From assembly GCF_034259325.1 (NCBI RefSeq), contig NZ_JAXIVS010000023.1:62001-126000 (forward strand): 64,000 bases of DNA, in the 5' to 3' direction. The notes beneath the pieces are model-generated. The model searched no databases. It saw only the letters and a list, made by a program, of their open reading frames with translations, and was not told the DNA's origin. This stretch comes from Hyalangium ruber. GTDB lineage: Bacteria > Myxococcota > Myxococcia > Myxococcales > Myxococcaceae. The position numbers and the translations under genes are program-made. Shown here piece after piece: positions 52,336 to 60,747 of the stretch. Position 1 is the first letter of the stretch; every line of letters starts with the position of its first letter.

Positions 52336-55263
52336 TTACTCTCGCCTTGCCGAGGGTTCGACTCCCGCCGCCTTGGGTGCCGGACCCTCGGTGGCACTGT
52401 CTGAGTTGCTGAGCGTCACCGTGATGGGGCTGCTGGTGCCCACATTGCCCGCCGCGTCGTAGGCCTTGGCGGTCAAGGTGTAACCCGTGTTGGGCAGAGC
52501 ACTCGTGTCCCAGGGGATGCTGAAGGGGGCCGTCGTGTCGCTGCCCAGCCGCGTGGTGCCAGAGAAGAACTCTACCCTGGTCACAGCCCGGTCGTCGGTG
52601 GCGCTGGCCTCCAGCGTGAGCACGCCCTGTACCATCGCCCCGTTGGAGGGTGAGGTGATGGACACCACTGGGGCCGCGATGTCGTTGTTGACGATGACGG
52701 TAACGGGGCTGCTGCTGCCCACGTTATAGGCCCGGTCATAGGCCTTGGCCGTCAAGGTGTGGCTGCCATTGCCCACCAGGCGCGGGTTCCAGCTCGCGCT
52801 GTAGGGTGAAGAGGTGTCGGTCACCTTCAGGATGCCGTCCACGTAGAACTCCACCTTGGTGAGCACCCAGTTGTCGGTGGCCGAAGCCCGGAGGGTGATG
52901 GTGCCCTCCACCGACGCTCCTTCCGCCGGAGAGGTCAAGGAGACGGTGGGCGGGGTGTAGTCGTTGTCCACCACCACGTTCACGGGCTCGGAGAAGGAAG
53001 AGAGTCCACTGGAGTCCCAGGCCCGCGCCCGCAGGGTGAGGGGGCCGTTGGGCACGCTTCGGGTGTCCCAGAGGATGGTGAAGAACGGCTCGGGGGAGCT
53101 CCCCACCTGGGTATCCCCCGCGAAGAGATCCACCCGGGTCACCAGGAAGTCGTCATGGAGCGTGAAGGAGGGGTAGAAGGTCTCATACACCCTCATGCCC
53201 TCGAACATTCCGGAGAATGCCACGGTCGGCGGCTGGGTGTCCGTCTCGGTGCCGACGGCGAAGACGAGGTCGTCGTGGTCATGGAGGCTGCTGGGCGCGC
53301 AAGGGTTGGGGCTGCCCCCCATGCGGTAGACGCCGCGCAACACCTGGAGGTTGCCCGGGGGAAGGATGAAGTTCCTGCCCAAGACGTTGGTGCCTCTGCG
53401 GTTCGGGCTGAAGGTGCCCAGCAGCGTCCAGTTGGGGTTGTTGGCGTCTGGAGCGTGGTAGAGGTCCAGCTTCTCGCTAGCGTAGCTGGCGCTGGCCGAG
53501 ACAGTGGCCTCGACGCGCACCTGCTTGCCGCCAGCCAGGAGCGTGCCCCCCGTGGTGGCCACCTTCAGGCGTTGCAATGAGGGGCCGGAGAGCGCGCTGC
53601 CAGAGGAGCCGTCCGCACAGGCGCCTTGCAGGGTATTGGGCGCATGGAGCTCGGGGCCGAGGGAGCCACGACCGGCCACCAGTCCCGCCGTGTCACACTG
53701 GCGGTCCACGGCGGCGCAGACAGGGGTGCCCAGCGCCACATCGAAGGTGGCATTGCCGGGGTTGGCGAGCGTCACGGGAACACCCGCGCTGAAGGCCAGC
53801 TGACAGCCCATGCCATAGGCCTTCGCGGTCAGGACACTCGAGCCATTGCCGGCCCCCGTGCTGTCCCAGGCCACCTCGAACGGGGGGTACGCATCCGTGC
53901 CGATGAGGCGCCCGTCCACGAAGAACTCCACCCGCTTGATGCCAGTGTCGTCCGTGGCCTCGGCCCGAAGTGTCACGGTGCCGATGAGAGTGCCCCCTGC
54001 CACCGGTGCCGTGAGCGCGACCTGGGGTGGCGTCGTATCCCCTGGCACCGGGCAGCCGCTGAAGAGCAGCCTGTTGGGCGAGAGGGAGCCTGGGCCCGTT
54101 ACCTTGCCCTTCGTGGCGCGTTCGATCAGCTCATCCGTGACCCGCTCCGGCGTCGCGGTGGGGTCCTTCTCCAGGTAGAGGGCTGCAGCTCCAGCCACGT
54201 GCGGGGCGGCCATGGAGGTGCCGCTCAGGATCTGGCTGGCGGTGTCACTGGTGTACCAGGCCGAGGTGATGTCCGAGCCCGGCGCGAAGAGATCCAGGCA
54301 TAAGCCGTAGTTGGAGAAGCTGGAGCGCGCGTCGGTCCGGGTGGTGGCCCCCACGGTGATGGCCAGCGGCGTGCGTGCTGGCGAGGCGTAGCATGCGTCC
54401 GCGGTGTTGTTGCCGGCGGAGAGGGTATACACCACCCCGGCTTGGACGGAGGCGGTCACGGCATCGTCCAACGACTGCGTGATGATGTCGATGCCGAGGC
54501 TCATGTTGGCCACTGCCGGCTTCATGTGGTGGGCGGTCACCCAGTCCACGCCCGCGATGATGACCGACGCGGGAGCAGCTCCATCGCAGCCCAGCACTCG
54601 CACGGCGTGCAACTTCACCTCCTTGGCCACGCCCCACGTAGCGCCTCCCACCGTGCCGGCCACGTGCGTGCCGTGGCCGTGGCAGTCGTTGGTGCCATTG
54701 CCATCCTGGACGGCGTCGAACCCCGAGAACGCACGGCCCCCGAACTCGGCGTGGGTGATGCGAATGCCCGTGTCGAGGATGTAGGCATTCACTCCCTTGC
54801 CGGTGGCCTCATAGGTGTAGAGGGTGTTCAGCGGCAGGTCGCGCTGGTCGATGCGGTCCACGCCCCAGGTGGCACTGCCCTGGGTGGCGCTCAGCCGGAC
54901 CTCGACATCCTCCTCGACGTAGCGCACGCGAGGATCCGCGGAGAGTGCGTGGGCGGCCGCCTCGGGCATGGAGACGGCGAACCCCCTAAGGGCATGGTGG
55001 AAGACGTGCTTCACGCTGGCTCTGTGCGCCTGGGCCATCTCTCCGGCGAGCGTGTCGACGAGGCCCCTGGGGGCAGCGGTGTCTTCCAACACGACGATGT
55101 AGCGCCCCGGCAGGGCGTTGGGCGTCTTGATGAGCTTGCCCACCCGCGGCTTCGGGTTCGCTGATGCCGTGACAGCGAGTTCCTGGGGCTCCTCCTCTCG
55201 TAGCCCCTCACACGCGGTGAGGGACAAAAGGGTTCCAACCAGGAAGATCGTGGCTCTCCGCAT
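52336..55263 (-). CDS. Large subtilisin-like protease lipoprotein with Ig-like repeats
   Basis: The 975-residue protein has a lipoprotein signal (TIFLVGTLLSLTACEG), an I9 propeptide (GRYIVVLEDT to VRYVEEDVEV, about 50-120) and an S8 domain. The triad lies in YILDTGIRITH (Asp), CHGHGTHVAGTVGG (His) and LSGTSMAAPHVAGAAA (Ser). After about 410 there are at least four Ig-like repeats of the form PPQVALTAPVAGGTLIG...FFVDGRLIGTD. The repeats (near 415, 690, 780 and 865) share TPPTVSLTSPAEGASVEG-type starts. A central domain (about 500-680) with Cys pairs is of unknown type. It is homologous to the smaller protease at 31907-33061 but carries the extra C-terminal modules. It is secreted for protein degradation. 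The final residues (SATEGPAPKAAGVEPSARRE) lie over the tRNA-like fragment and may be altered by it. Confidence 0.9.
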   Translation of the reverse strand: MRRATIFLVGTLLSLTACEGLREEEPQELAVTASANPKPRVGKLIKTPNALPGRYIVVLEDTAAPRGLVDTLAGEMAQAHRASVKHVFHHALRGFAVSMPEAAAHALSADPRVRYVEEDVEVRLSATQGSATWGVDRIDQRDLPLNTLYTYEATGKGVNAYILDTGIRITHAEFGGRAFSGFDAVQDGNGTNDCHGHGTHVAGTVGGATWGVAKEVKLHAVRVLGCDGAAPASVIIAGVDWVTAHHMKPAVANMSLGIDIITQSLDDAVTASVQAGVVYTLSAGNNTADACYASPARTPLAITVGATTRTDARSSFSNYGLCLDLFAPGSDITSAWYTSDTASQILSGTSMAAPHVAGAAALYLEKDPTATPERVTDELIERATKGKVTGPGSLSPNRLLFSGCPVPGDTTPPQVALTAPVAGGTLIGTVTLRAEATDDTGIKRVEFFVDGRLIGTDAYPPFEVAWDSTGAGNGSSVLTAKAYGMGCQLAFSAGVPVTLANPGNATFDVALGTPVCAAVDRQCDTAGLVAGRGSLGPELHAPNTLQGACADGSSGSALSGPSLQRLKVATTGGTLLAGGKQVRVEATVSASASYASEKLDLYHAPDANNPNWTLLGTFSPNRRGTNVLGRNFILPPGNLQVLRGVYRMGGSPNPCAPSSLHDHDDLVFAVGTETDTQPPTVAFSGMFEGMRVYETFYPSFTLHDDFLVTRVDLFAGDTQVGSSPEPFFTILWDTRSVPNGPLTLRARAWDSSGLSSFSEPVNVVVDNDYTPPTVSLTSPAEGASVEGTITLRASATDNWVLTKVEFYVDGILKVTDTSSPYSASWNPRLVGNGSHTLTAKAYDRAYNVGSSSPVTVIVNNDIAAPVVSITSPSNGAMVQGVLTLEASATDDRAVTRVEFFSGTTRLGSDTTAPFSIPWDTSALPNTGYTLTAKAYDAAGNVGTSSPITVTLSNSDSATEGPAPKAAGVEPSARRE
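52351..52373 (+). other. tRNA/tmRNA 3'-end-like fragment, candidate attachment-site remnant
   Basis: CGAGGGTTCGACTCCCGCC followed by GCCT reads like a T-arm (GGG-TTCGACT-CCC) and the start of an acceptor strand, similar to the 3' end of tmRNA (ssrA). No complete tRNA fold can be built upstream, so it is not an RNA gene. It lies within the C-terminal codons of the minus-strand protease gene and next to the toxin-immunity genes. It may mark a past integration. Confidence 0.35.
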
Positions 55264-55371
55264 TGCGAACTCCTTGCAGTCCGGGCGTGACGTCCCGCCG
55301 CCACCCGGACGGAGAGCCTTCCAGATTATTCAAGGAGTTCTATTTTCTCGCTTCCCGCTTGAGACCGCCGC

Positions 55372-56265
55372 TCAGGCCGGCTTGTCGAGGATCAGCCCGA
55401 AGTGGGTGTAGCAGCTCGGGCTGAGCTCCAGCACGTTGCTGAAATGCACCACCTTGGGCGAGAGCCCCGCCGCCAGCGCCGGAGAGAACACCCTCTCGCG
55501 CAGGGTGTCGGCGCTGTAGAACCGCCCATGCCTCTCGCCCCAGCGCGGGAAGAGGTGAACCCGGGAGCCCGCATCCGGGCGGATGTCGTAGCCCCAGGCG
55601 GGGTCACACATGGTGAAGGCGTACTGGCCCAGGTACAGGGGGACGATGCACACCCGGCCTCCGGGCCGCAGCACGCGTCCGACCTCCCGGATGAAGCCGG
55701 TGTCCGCCTCCCCCTCGAAGTGCTCGAAGGAGCAGTGGAGCGTCATCGCATCCACCGAGCGGTCCTCCAGCGGCAGCGCGGCGGCCGAGCCTCCAATTCG
55801 GTCCCCGTGGACCCCCGGCTCGAAGATGAGGTCCTGCCGGTAGCGGTGCCGCGCGCGTGCCAGCAGGCGGAGCAGCTCGAAGTAGGGGCTGTCCTGCGTG
55901 GAGGCGATGTCGACGAAGACGGACTCTTCCCGCGACAGCAGGTGCTGGAGCTGCTTCCAGGTGAAGTAGTACTGGGGAACCTTCTCCCAGATGGGCTGCT
56001 GCTGGCAGCACTGGCGGATCCGCTCGCTGCGGCTCGAGAGGTCCTCCCAGAAGCGGCGCACGTCCTCGAGCTCGAACCGCGCGTCCTCGACGGGGATGTT
56101 GGCCCGACGCACCGGCTCGGGGTCCGTGAGCTTGGGACCGGGCCCGTACTGCCCGAAGCCCGTCACGCTCAGCAACTTCGAGAGCGGCTCGGAGATCTTG
56201 TACGAGGCGCGATGCCGTACGCTCTTCTTCAGACGGGTGAGCAGTTCCATAGAGGGATTGCCCAT
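55372..56265 (-). CDS. Class I SAM-dependent methyltransferase
   Basis: The 297-residue protein has a central methyltransferase fold. SVFVDIASTQD is in the motif I region, LIFEPGVHGDRIGGSAAALPLEDRSVDAMTLHCSFEH covers motifs II-IV, and VGRVLRPGGRVCIVPLYLGQYAF is the typical Methyltransf_11 segment. The N-terminal 100 residues (basic, then FWEDLSSRSERIRQCCQQQPIWEK) are not recognised. The gene starts at ATG 56265 with an AGGGA sequence upstream. The substrate is not predictable; sugar, lipid or natural-product methylation are all possible. Confidence 0.75.
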   Translation of the reverse strand: MGNPSMELLTRLKKSVRHRASYKISEPLSKLLSVTGFGQYGPGPKLTDPEPVRRANIPVEDARFELEDVRRFWEDLSSRSERIRQCCQQQPIWEKVPQYYFTWKQLQHLLSREESVFVDIASTQDSPYFELLRLLARARHRYRQDLIFEPGVHGDRIGGSAAALPLEDRSVDAMTLHCSFEHFEGEADTGFIREVGRVLRPGGRVCIVPLYLGQYAFTMCDPAWGYDIRPDAGSRVHLFPRWGERHGRFYSADTLRERVFSPALAAGLSPKVVHFSNVLELSPSCYTHFGLILDKPA

Positions 56266-56353
56266 TCTCGTTCCCTGGCCATGGAGGGGTCAACAACCCC
56301 CTGTCCCCTCGGCCTTGCGGTTGGCGCCCTCCTTCCACTCCAAGCATTCATCC

Positions 56354-57775
56354 TCAGTGATGCAGCTCCGGCTGCCGTGCTCCCAACGTGGGCTCCCAGG
56401 AGGACCCCGCCCGCCGAAGCTCGAACCAGAAGGTGCTTCCCTGTCCACGCTCGGACGTGACGCCGACTCGACCGCCGTGCCCTTCGGCCAGCTTCTTCAC
56501 TGTCGCCAGGCCCAATCCGAGCCCCTCGGCACTGACGCCTTGTCCACGGAAGTAGGGCTCGAACAAGGAGGCCAGATTCGCCGAGGCGATCCCCGGTCCC
56601 GTATCGCTCACCTCCGTTCGAATGAAGTTCCCCTCCTCCTTCACTCGAACGGTGACACGCCGCATCTCCGCATCTCCCATGTACTTGATGGCGTTGCGGA
56701 CCAGATTGCCCAGCAGGCTCAGGTAGACCCCCGTGCTGCACGAGACGAGCACCGGAGGCACAGGCTCACACTGAAGGCTGATGCCAACCTGCTCCGCTTC
56801 GCCCGCGAAGCCACCCAGCATATCCGCGATGACCGCCCGGGGCTCGGTCCGAGCGCCCGGGTCCGGCCGGGCTCCGGAGCGAGCGAAGTCCAGGAGCGCG
56901 CCCGTAATCGCATCCGCTCGCGAGAGACTCCGGATGATCCGGGTGACGGACTCACGCGCCGGCGCCTCCGTGCTCTTTCGCATCGCAAGCTCGGCCGCCA
57001 TGCGGGCCGCGGAGAGTGGGTTCCGGATGTCGTGGGCGACACGGCCCGCGAACTGCTCCAGCTCCGCGGCCCGCTCCTCGAGGAACTTCGAGTGTGCGTC
57101 GAAGAGCGCGCGACGCGTCCGTGCCTCGCGATGGAGCAACCACGCCACGACCACGGCCAGGAGGCCGCAGACCGCGTTGAGGCCATTGGCGAGCCACATG
57201 TTGTCGCGGCGAGTTTCACGAATGCTCGCCGCCAGCTCGCGGCCGCGGACGGCGTTGTATTCGATGCCGCGAGTGACATCCTCGAGGATGTGCCGGCCCG
57301 CCGGTTCAACCTCCTGCACGAACAGCGAACTCGCCTCAGCGCTCGCGTTGGACTCCACGGCCGCGCGCGCATGTTTGACGGCATTGTCGAAGCGCAGCCA
57401 GGACTCATGCACGTCCATTCGCACCGCCTGCTCGCCCGCGAAGGAGGAAAGGGTCAAGTATGCGTTGGCGCCCTCCTTCACCCGAGCCAAGGCAGCCTCC
57501 AGGGAAGCGCCCAGCTCGGGACGGCGCGAGGGCTCATGAATGAACCGCGAGAGCAGCAGCTCGGCCTCCAGAACGGACCTGCGCACGAGCGTCAGGTGCT
57601 CGATGCTCGGGGCCGAGTTGTAGATGATGTCCTCGGAGAGCGTCCCGACCGCCGCGGAAGAGCGCTGAACGATGAGGTTCGTCACGAGGAAGCTCCCCAC
57701 GACGGCAACGAAGGCGAGGGAGAGCATTCTCCCGGACACAGGGGTTCCTGGTGGCAGTGGAGAGGACATCCTCAT
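56354..57775 (-). CDS. Membrane-bound sensor histidine kinase
   Basis: The 473-residue kinase has two transmembrane helices (MLSLAFVAVVGSFLVTNLIV near 17 and GLNAVCGLLAVVVAWLL near 203). They bracket a periplasmic helical sensor domain of about 160 residues. HisKA follows, with FAGRVAHDIRNPLSAARMAAEL (phospho-His near 248), then HATPase motifs NLVRNAIKYM (N), DTGPGI (G1), LFEPYFRGQ and GLGLGLATVKK (G2). The four-helix-type periplasmic domain is like that of chemoreceptor-like stress sensors; the ligand is unknown. No response regulator gene is adjacent, so it is an orphan kinase. Confidence 0.88.
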   Translation of the reverse strand: MRMSSPLPPGTPVSGRMLSLAFVAVVGSFLVTNLIVQRSSAAVGTLSEDIIYNSAPSIEHLTLVRRSVLEAELLLSRFIHEPSRRPELGASLEAALARVKEGANAYLTLSSFAGEQAVRMDVHESWLRFDNAVKHARAAVESNASAEASSLFVQEVEPAGRHILEDVTRGIEYNAVRGRELAASIRETRRDNMWLANGLNAVCGLLAVVVAWLLHREARTRRALFDAHSKFLEERAAELEQFAGRVAHDIRNPLSAARMAAELAMRKSTEAPARESVTRIIRSLSRADAITGALLDFARSGARPDPGARTEPRAVIADMLGGFAGEAEQVGISLQCEPVPPVLVSCSTGVYLSLLGNLVRNAIKYMGDAEMRRVTVRVKEEGNFIRTEVSDTGPGIASANLASLFEPYFRGQGVSAEGLGLGLATVKKLAEGHGGRVGVTSERGQGSTFWFELRRAGSSWEPTLGARQPELHH

Positions 57776-58087
57776 TCCATGCGTGTTACCTCCGCATGAG
57801 TCAAGCCCATGTCGCGGGGCCGCCCCCTGCCCCCAGGGCTCTCCTCACGTCGGGCTGCGCACATTCCCGGCCGGGGCTGCCGGGATGATGGGGGACGTGC
57901 TCGGTGTTGAGCCGATAGAGCCATGTGTACCTTCCCCATCGCCACATCTCTGAGTCGCAGTGGGCTCTCGGGAGCCGGGCGACAGGTGCGTACCGAGGTC
58001 GTGGCCTTTCTTGGAAACCGCGCTCACTGCTGAGCAGTGGCGCATCCGCCCGTTTCCACAATCCCCTCGCCAGAAAGGAGCTCGTCC
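57776..58087. other. Intergenic region between sensor kinase and M48 peptidase genes
   Basis: This 312-base region separates two divergent genes and must hold both promoters. One exact 6-bp inverted repeat, CACTGC-TGA-GCAGTG, is at 58025-58039, about 50 bases before the M48 start, and could be an operator. A second short GC-rich repeat is near 57880. No RNA gene or ORF with family features is seen. Confidence 0.4.
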
Positions 58088-58882
58088 ATGTGGGCTCTGT
58101 CCACGCTCGCTTTGTTCACGGCCTCCCTGCTCGGGCTGGCGCGTTGGCTCTACACACGCATCGACTCCTTCGTGGTTCGACGACAGGGCGCGCGCCGGCT
58201 CCACTTCGAGGAGGCGCCACGGTTGCACACACTGGTGGCACACCTCAGCATCGCCGCGAGGATTCCCTCTCCCCGCCTCTACGTGGTGCGGCGCTCGCAG
58301 CCCAATGCCTTCTCCCTCGGCATGGGTCCCCACTCCGCCCGCATCATCCTGACGAGCGCCGCGCTCGACGGGCTCGATGAGGCAGAGCTCCGCGCCATGG
58401 TCGCGCACGAACTCGCGCATATCGCGCGGGGCCACACGCGCCGAGCCACGCTCGTTGCCACGCTCGCCGTGCTGACGCGAGGCGCGCTCCGCTCTCACGA
58501 GGGACGCGTGTGGCTCCATCGGATGGGGACTCCGCCCGAGCGGGACTTCGCCGCGGACAGGGCCGCTGCCCGACTGCTGGGAGAAGCCCGGGGCCTCGCG
58601 ACCTTGCTGACACGGTTGAAGGAGCGTGCCAGCGGGAGCGCTCCGTTCTCTGACGCCGAGGCGGGCACCCCCTTCACGGCCCCCAGGCTCGAAGGGCGCT
58701 CCCTCGACGCGCGCATCCATCGCCTCCAGCGGATGGCTGCCGAGGAAGAGGCGCGAGGGACCCAGGCCTCCCTTCGTCGCTCGGTTCACCGTCGCTCCCG
58801 GTTCTACCCACGCCCCGGAGCGACACGGCGGCCCCGAAGCGTTGTTCCGAGCCAGGCGCACGCTCGCCTCGCTCATCCCTGA
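58088..58882 (+). CDS. M48-family zinc metallopeptidase (HtpX-like)
   Basis: From ATG 58088 (264 residues, AAAGGAG upstream) the product has an N-terminal helix (WALSTLALFTASLLGLARWL) and the catalytic HELAH motif (HExxH) in ELRAMVAHELAHIARGH near 120. The third zinc ligand in M48 enzymes is normally the Glu of an ExxAD-type motif. Here the aligned segment is ERDFAADRAA with Asp at that place, although the preceding Glu could serve. Only one membrane helix is clear, fewer than in E. coli HtpX. It lies 52 bases upstream of the transporter gene, and the next genes (SLC13, USP) are in the same direction. A stress-responsive membrane quality-control unit is possible. Confidence 0.75.
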   Translation: MWALSTLALFTASLLGLARWLYTRIDSFVVRRQGARRLHFEEAPRLHTLVAHLSIAARIPSPRLYVVRRSQPNAFSLGMGPHSARIILTSAALDGLDEAELRAMVAHELAHIARGHTRRATLVATLAVLTRGALRSHEGRVWLHRMGTPPERDFAADRAAARLLGEARGLATLLTRLKERASGSAPFSDAEAGTPFTAPRLEGRSLDARIHRLQRMAAEEEARGTQASLRRSVHRRSRFYPRPGATRRPRSVVPSQAHARLAHP

Positions 58883-58934
58883 GTCCCGCGGTTCGACTCA
58901 GTACTTCCACTTCTCACTTCCCCACCGTGCAGCC

Positions 58935-60737
58935 ATGACCATTACCCTCGCGCTGGGCGTGGTGCTCATCGCCATCGTCCTCCTCTCCATCGATCGCATC
59001 CCCATCGAGGTGAGCTCCCTCGCCATCGTCGTGCTGCTGGTGCTGAGCGGCCTCTTGACGCCGAAGGAGGCCCTCTCCGGGTTTTCGAGCGAGACGGCCA
59101 TCTTCATCTTCGCGCTCCTGGCGCTGACGCAGGGGCTCAGCACGACCGGGGTGATGCAGCTCGTGGGCCGGCGGTTGCTCTTCCTCGCGCGGTTCAGCCC
59201 ACAGGCCTTCGTCGTCATGCTGCTGGTGGCCGTCTGCGCATTCTCCTCCGTCGCCTCGAACACGGCGGTGACGGCGGCGTTCCTCCCTGTCGCGACGGCC
59301 GCGTCCGCGCAGACGAAGGTGGCCTCGCGCAGGCTGTTGATGCCCCTGGCGTTCACTTCCATGCTGGGGGGCACCATCTTCCTGTTCGGCACGTCCACCA
59401 ACCTCGTCGTCAGCGCGGCGATGGAGCAACGCGGACTCGAGCCCATTGGCTTCGCCGAGCTCGCGCCGGTGGGGCTCCCCCTCGCGGCAGCCGGAGTCCT
59501 CGTGACGCTGCTCCTCGTGCGGTGGCTTCTCCCAGCGCGCAAGGCGGACCGGGACATGGGGGCGGTGCTCCAACGTGAATACGTGACCGAGGCGGCGCTC
59601 ACCCCCGGCTCCCGGCTCGCGGGGCGAGCGCTGCGCTACATCACCGAGGGGCTGGGAGTCCCCGTGCGGGGAATCGTACGCGATGGGGCCATGCTGCCTC
59701 CCGACCCTCGGGAGGTCCTCGGGGCCCAGGAGCACCTCATCATCGCGGGCAGCCTGGCGGACATCCTGCGCGTGAAGGATCTGCGCAGCATCGGTCTCAG
59801 GGCTGACTTTCGGATTCCCGAGGGCCACCGCCAGGCGCATACCCTCGTCGAGGTGTCCGTGCCGCCCACGTCGGCCCTGGCCGGCAGGTCCTTGCGCGAC
59901 ATTCGCTTCGCGGAGCGCTACGGGCTCGTGGCGTTGGCCATCCACCGCCACCCCACGCTCCAGAACGTCGACCAACATCTGAACCTGATGGGGAGCCTGG
60001 CCGGCGGGGAGGCCCTGAAGAACCTCTCCCTGTCGGTGGGCGACATGCTGCTGCTCGGCGGGCCCGAGAGGCGTGTCCGTGAGCTCGCACGGGACGAGGA
60101 GCTGACGGTGCTCGGCAGTGTCGAGTATCAGCGGCCGCGCTACCGGCGCGCCGTGCTGGCCGTGGTCATCTTCGCCAGCACCGTCATCATCGCGGGGCTG
60201 CGAATCACCTCACCCGCCATCGCGGGGCTGGCGGGAATGGTGGCCATGGTGGCGACGGGCTGCGTCGATGCTCGTACGGCGTTCCGCGTGGATTGGCGGG
60301 TCGTCATCATGATCGGCGCGCTGCTGGCCCTGGGGCTGGCGGTGGAACAGAGCGGCGCGGGAGAGTTCCTTGCGCGGGGAGTCATCCCCCTGGTGGGCAT
60401 CATCGGGCCACGCGGGGTGCTCTGCGTACTCATGATCGTCACCGTCCTGCTCTCCGTGCCCATGAGCAATCAGGCCGCTGCGTTGATCATGCTGCCGGTC
60501 GGAATCCATGCCGCGATGGACATGGGGCTCGATCCCCGGGCGTTCGCCATGGGAACGTGCCTTGCCGCATCGTGCTCGTTCCTCACACCCCTGGAGCCGT
60601 CCGCCGCATTGGTGTACGGCCCCGGGCGCTACCGCTTCCTGGACTTCCTCCGCGTGGGGACACCCCTCACTGTGTTGATGATCGTGCTGCTGACGTTCGC
60701 CGTGCCCCTGGCATGGCCGCTCACGCGGCACGGATAA
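58935..60737 (+). CDS. SLC13/DASS-family transporter with TrkA_C domains
   Basis: The 600-residue membrane protein has about 11-12 helices in two halves separated by two cytoplasmic TrkA_C (RCK-C) domains (about 205-390). They start YVTEAALTPGSRLAGRALRYITEGLGV and LVEVSVPPTSALAGRSLRDIRFAERYG. The second half includes PMSNQAAALIMLPVGIHAA and SCSFLTPLEPSAALVYGPGRY. The first half has ASNTAVTAAFLPVA and GGTIFLFGTSTNLVVSAA, the SNT/NTN-like cation-anion signatures of divalent-anion:sodium symporters. It is predicted to take up sulfate or dicarboxylates with regulation by the RCK-C domains. Start ATG 58935 is chosen because the first helix begins there; a longer upstream frame overlaps the M48 gene. 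Confidence 0.85.
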   Translation: MTITLALGVVLIAIVLLSIDRIPIEVSSLAIVVLLVLSGLLTPKEALSGFSSETAIFIFALLALTQGLSTTGVMQLVGRRLLFLARFSPQAFVVMLLVAVCAFSSVASNTAVTAAFLPVATAASAQTKVASRRLLMPLAFTSMLGGTIFLFGTSTNLVVSAAMEQRGLEPIGFAELAPVGLPLAAAGVLVTLLLVRWLLPARKADRDMGAVLQREYVTEAALTPGSRLAGRALRYITEGLGVPVRGIVRDGAMLPPDPREVLGAQEHLIIAGSLADILRVKDLRSIGLRADFRIPEGHRQAHTLVEVSVPPTSALAGRSLRDIRFAERYGLVALAIHRHPTLQNVDQHLNLMGSLAGGEALKNLSLSVGDMLLLGGPERRVRELARDEELTVLGSVEYQRPRYRRAVLAVVIFASTVIIAGLRITSPAIAGLAGMVAMVATGCVDARTAFRVDWRVVIMIGALLALGLAVEQSGAGEFLARGVIPLVGIIGPRGVLCVLMIVTVLLSVPMSNQAAALIMLPVGIHAAMDMGLDPRAFAMGTCLAASCSFLTPLEPSAALVYGPGRYRFLDFLRVGTPLTVLMIVLLTFAVPLAWPLTRHG

Positions 60738-60747
60738 GGAGCCAAAA

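Noticed and set aside
52280..52373. Possible complete tRNA ending in the T-arm-like sequence
   Set aside because: No acceptor 5' strand, D-arm or anticodon stem can be matched upstream, so only a fragment is reported.
58626..58934. N-terminal extension of the SLC13 transporter
   Set aside because: It reads as Arg/Pro/Ala low complexity in the M48 gene's other frame. The first membrane helix begins at ATG 58935.
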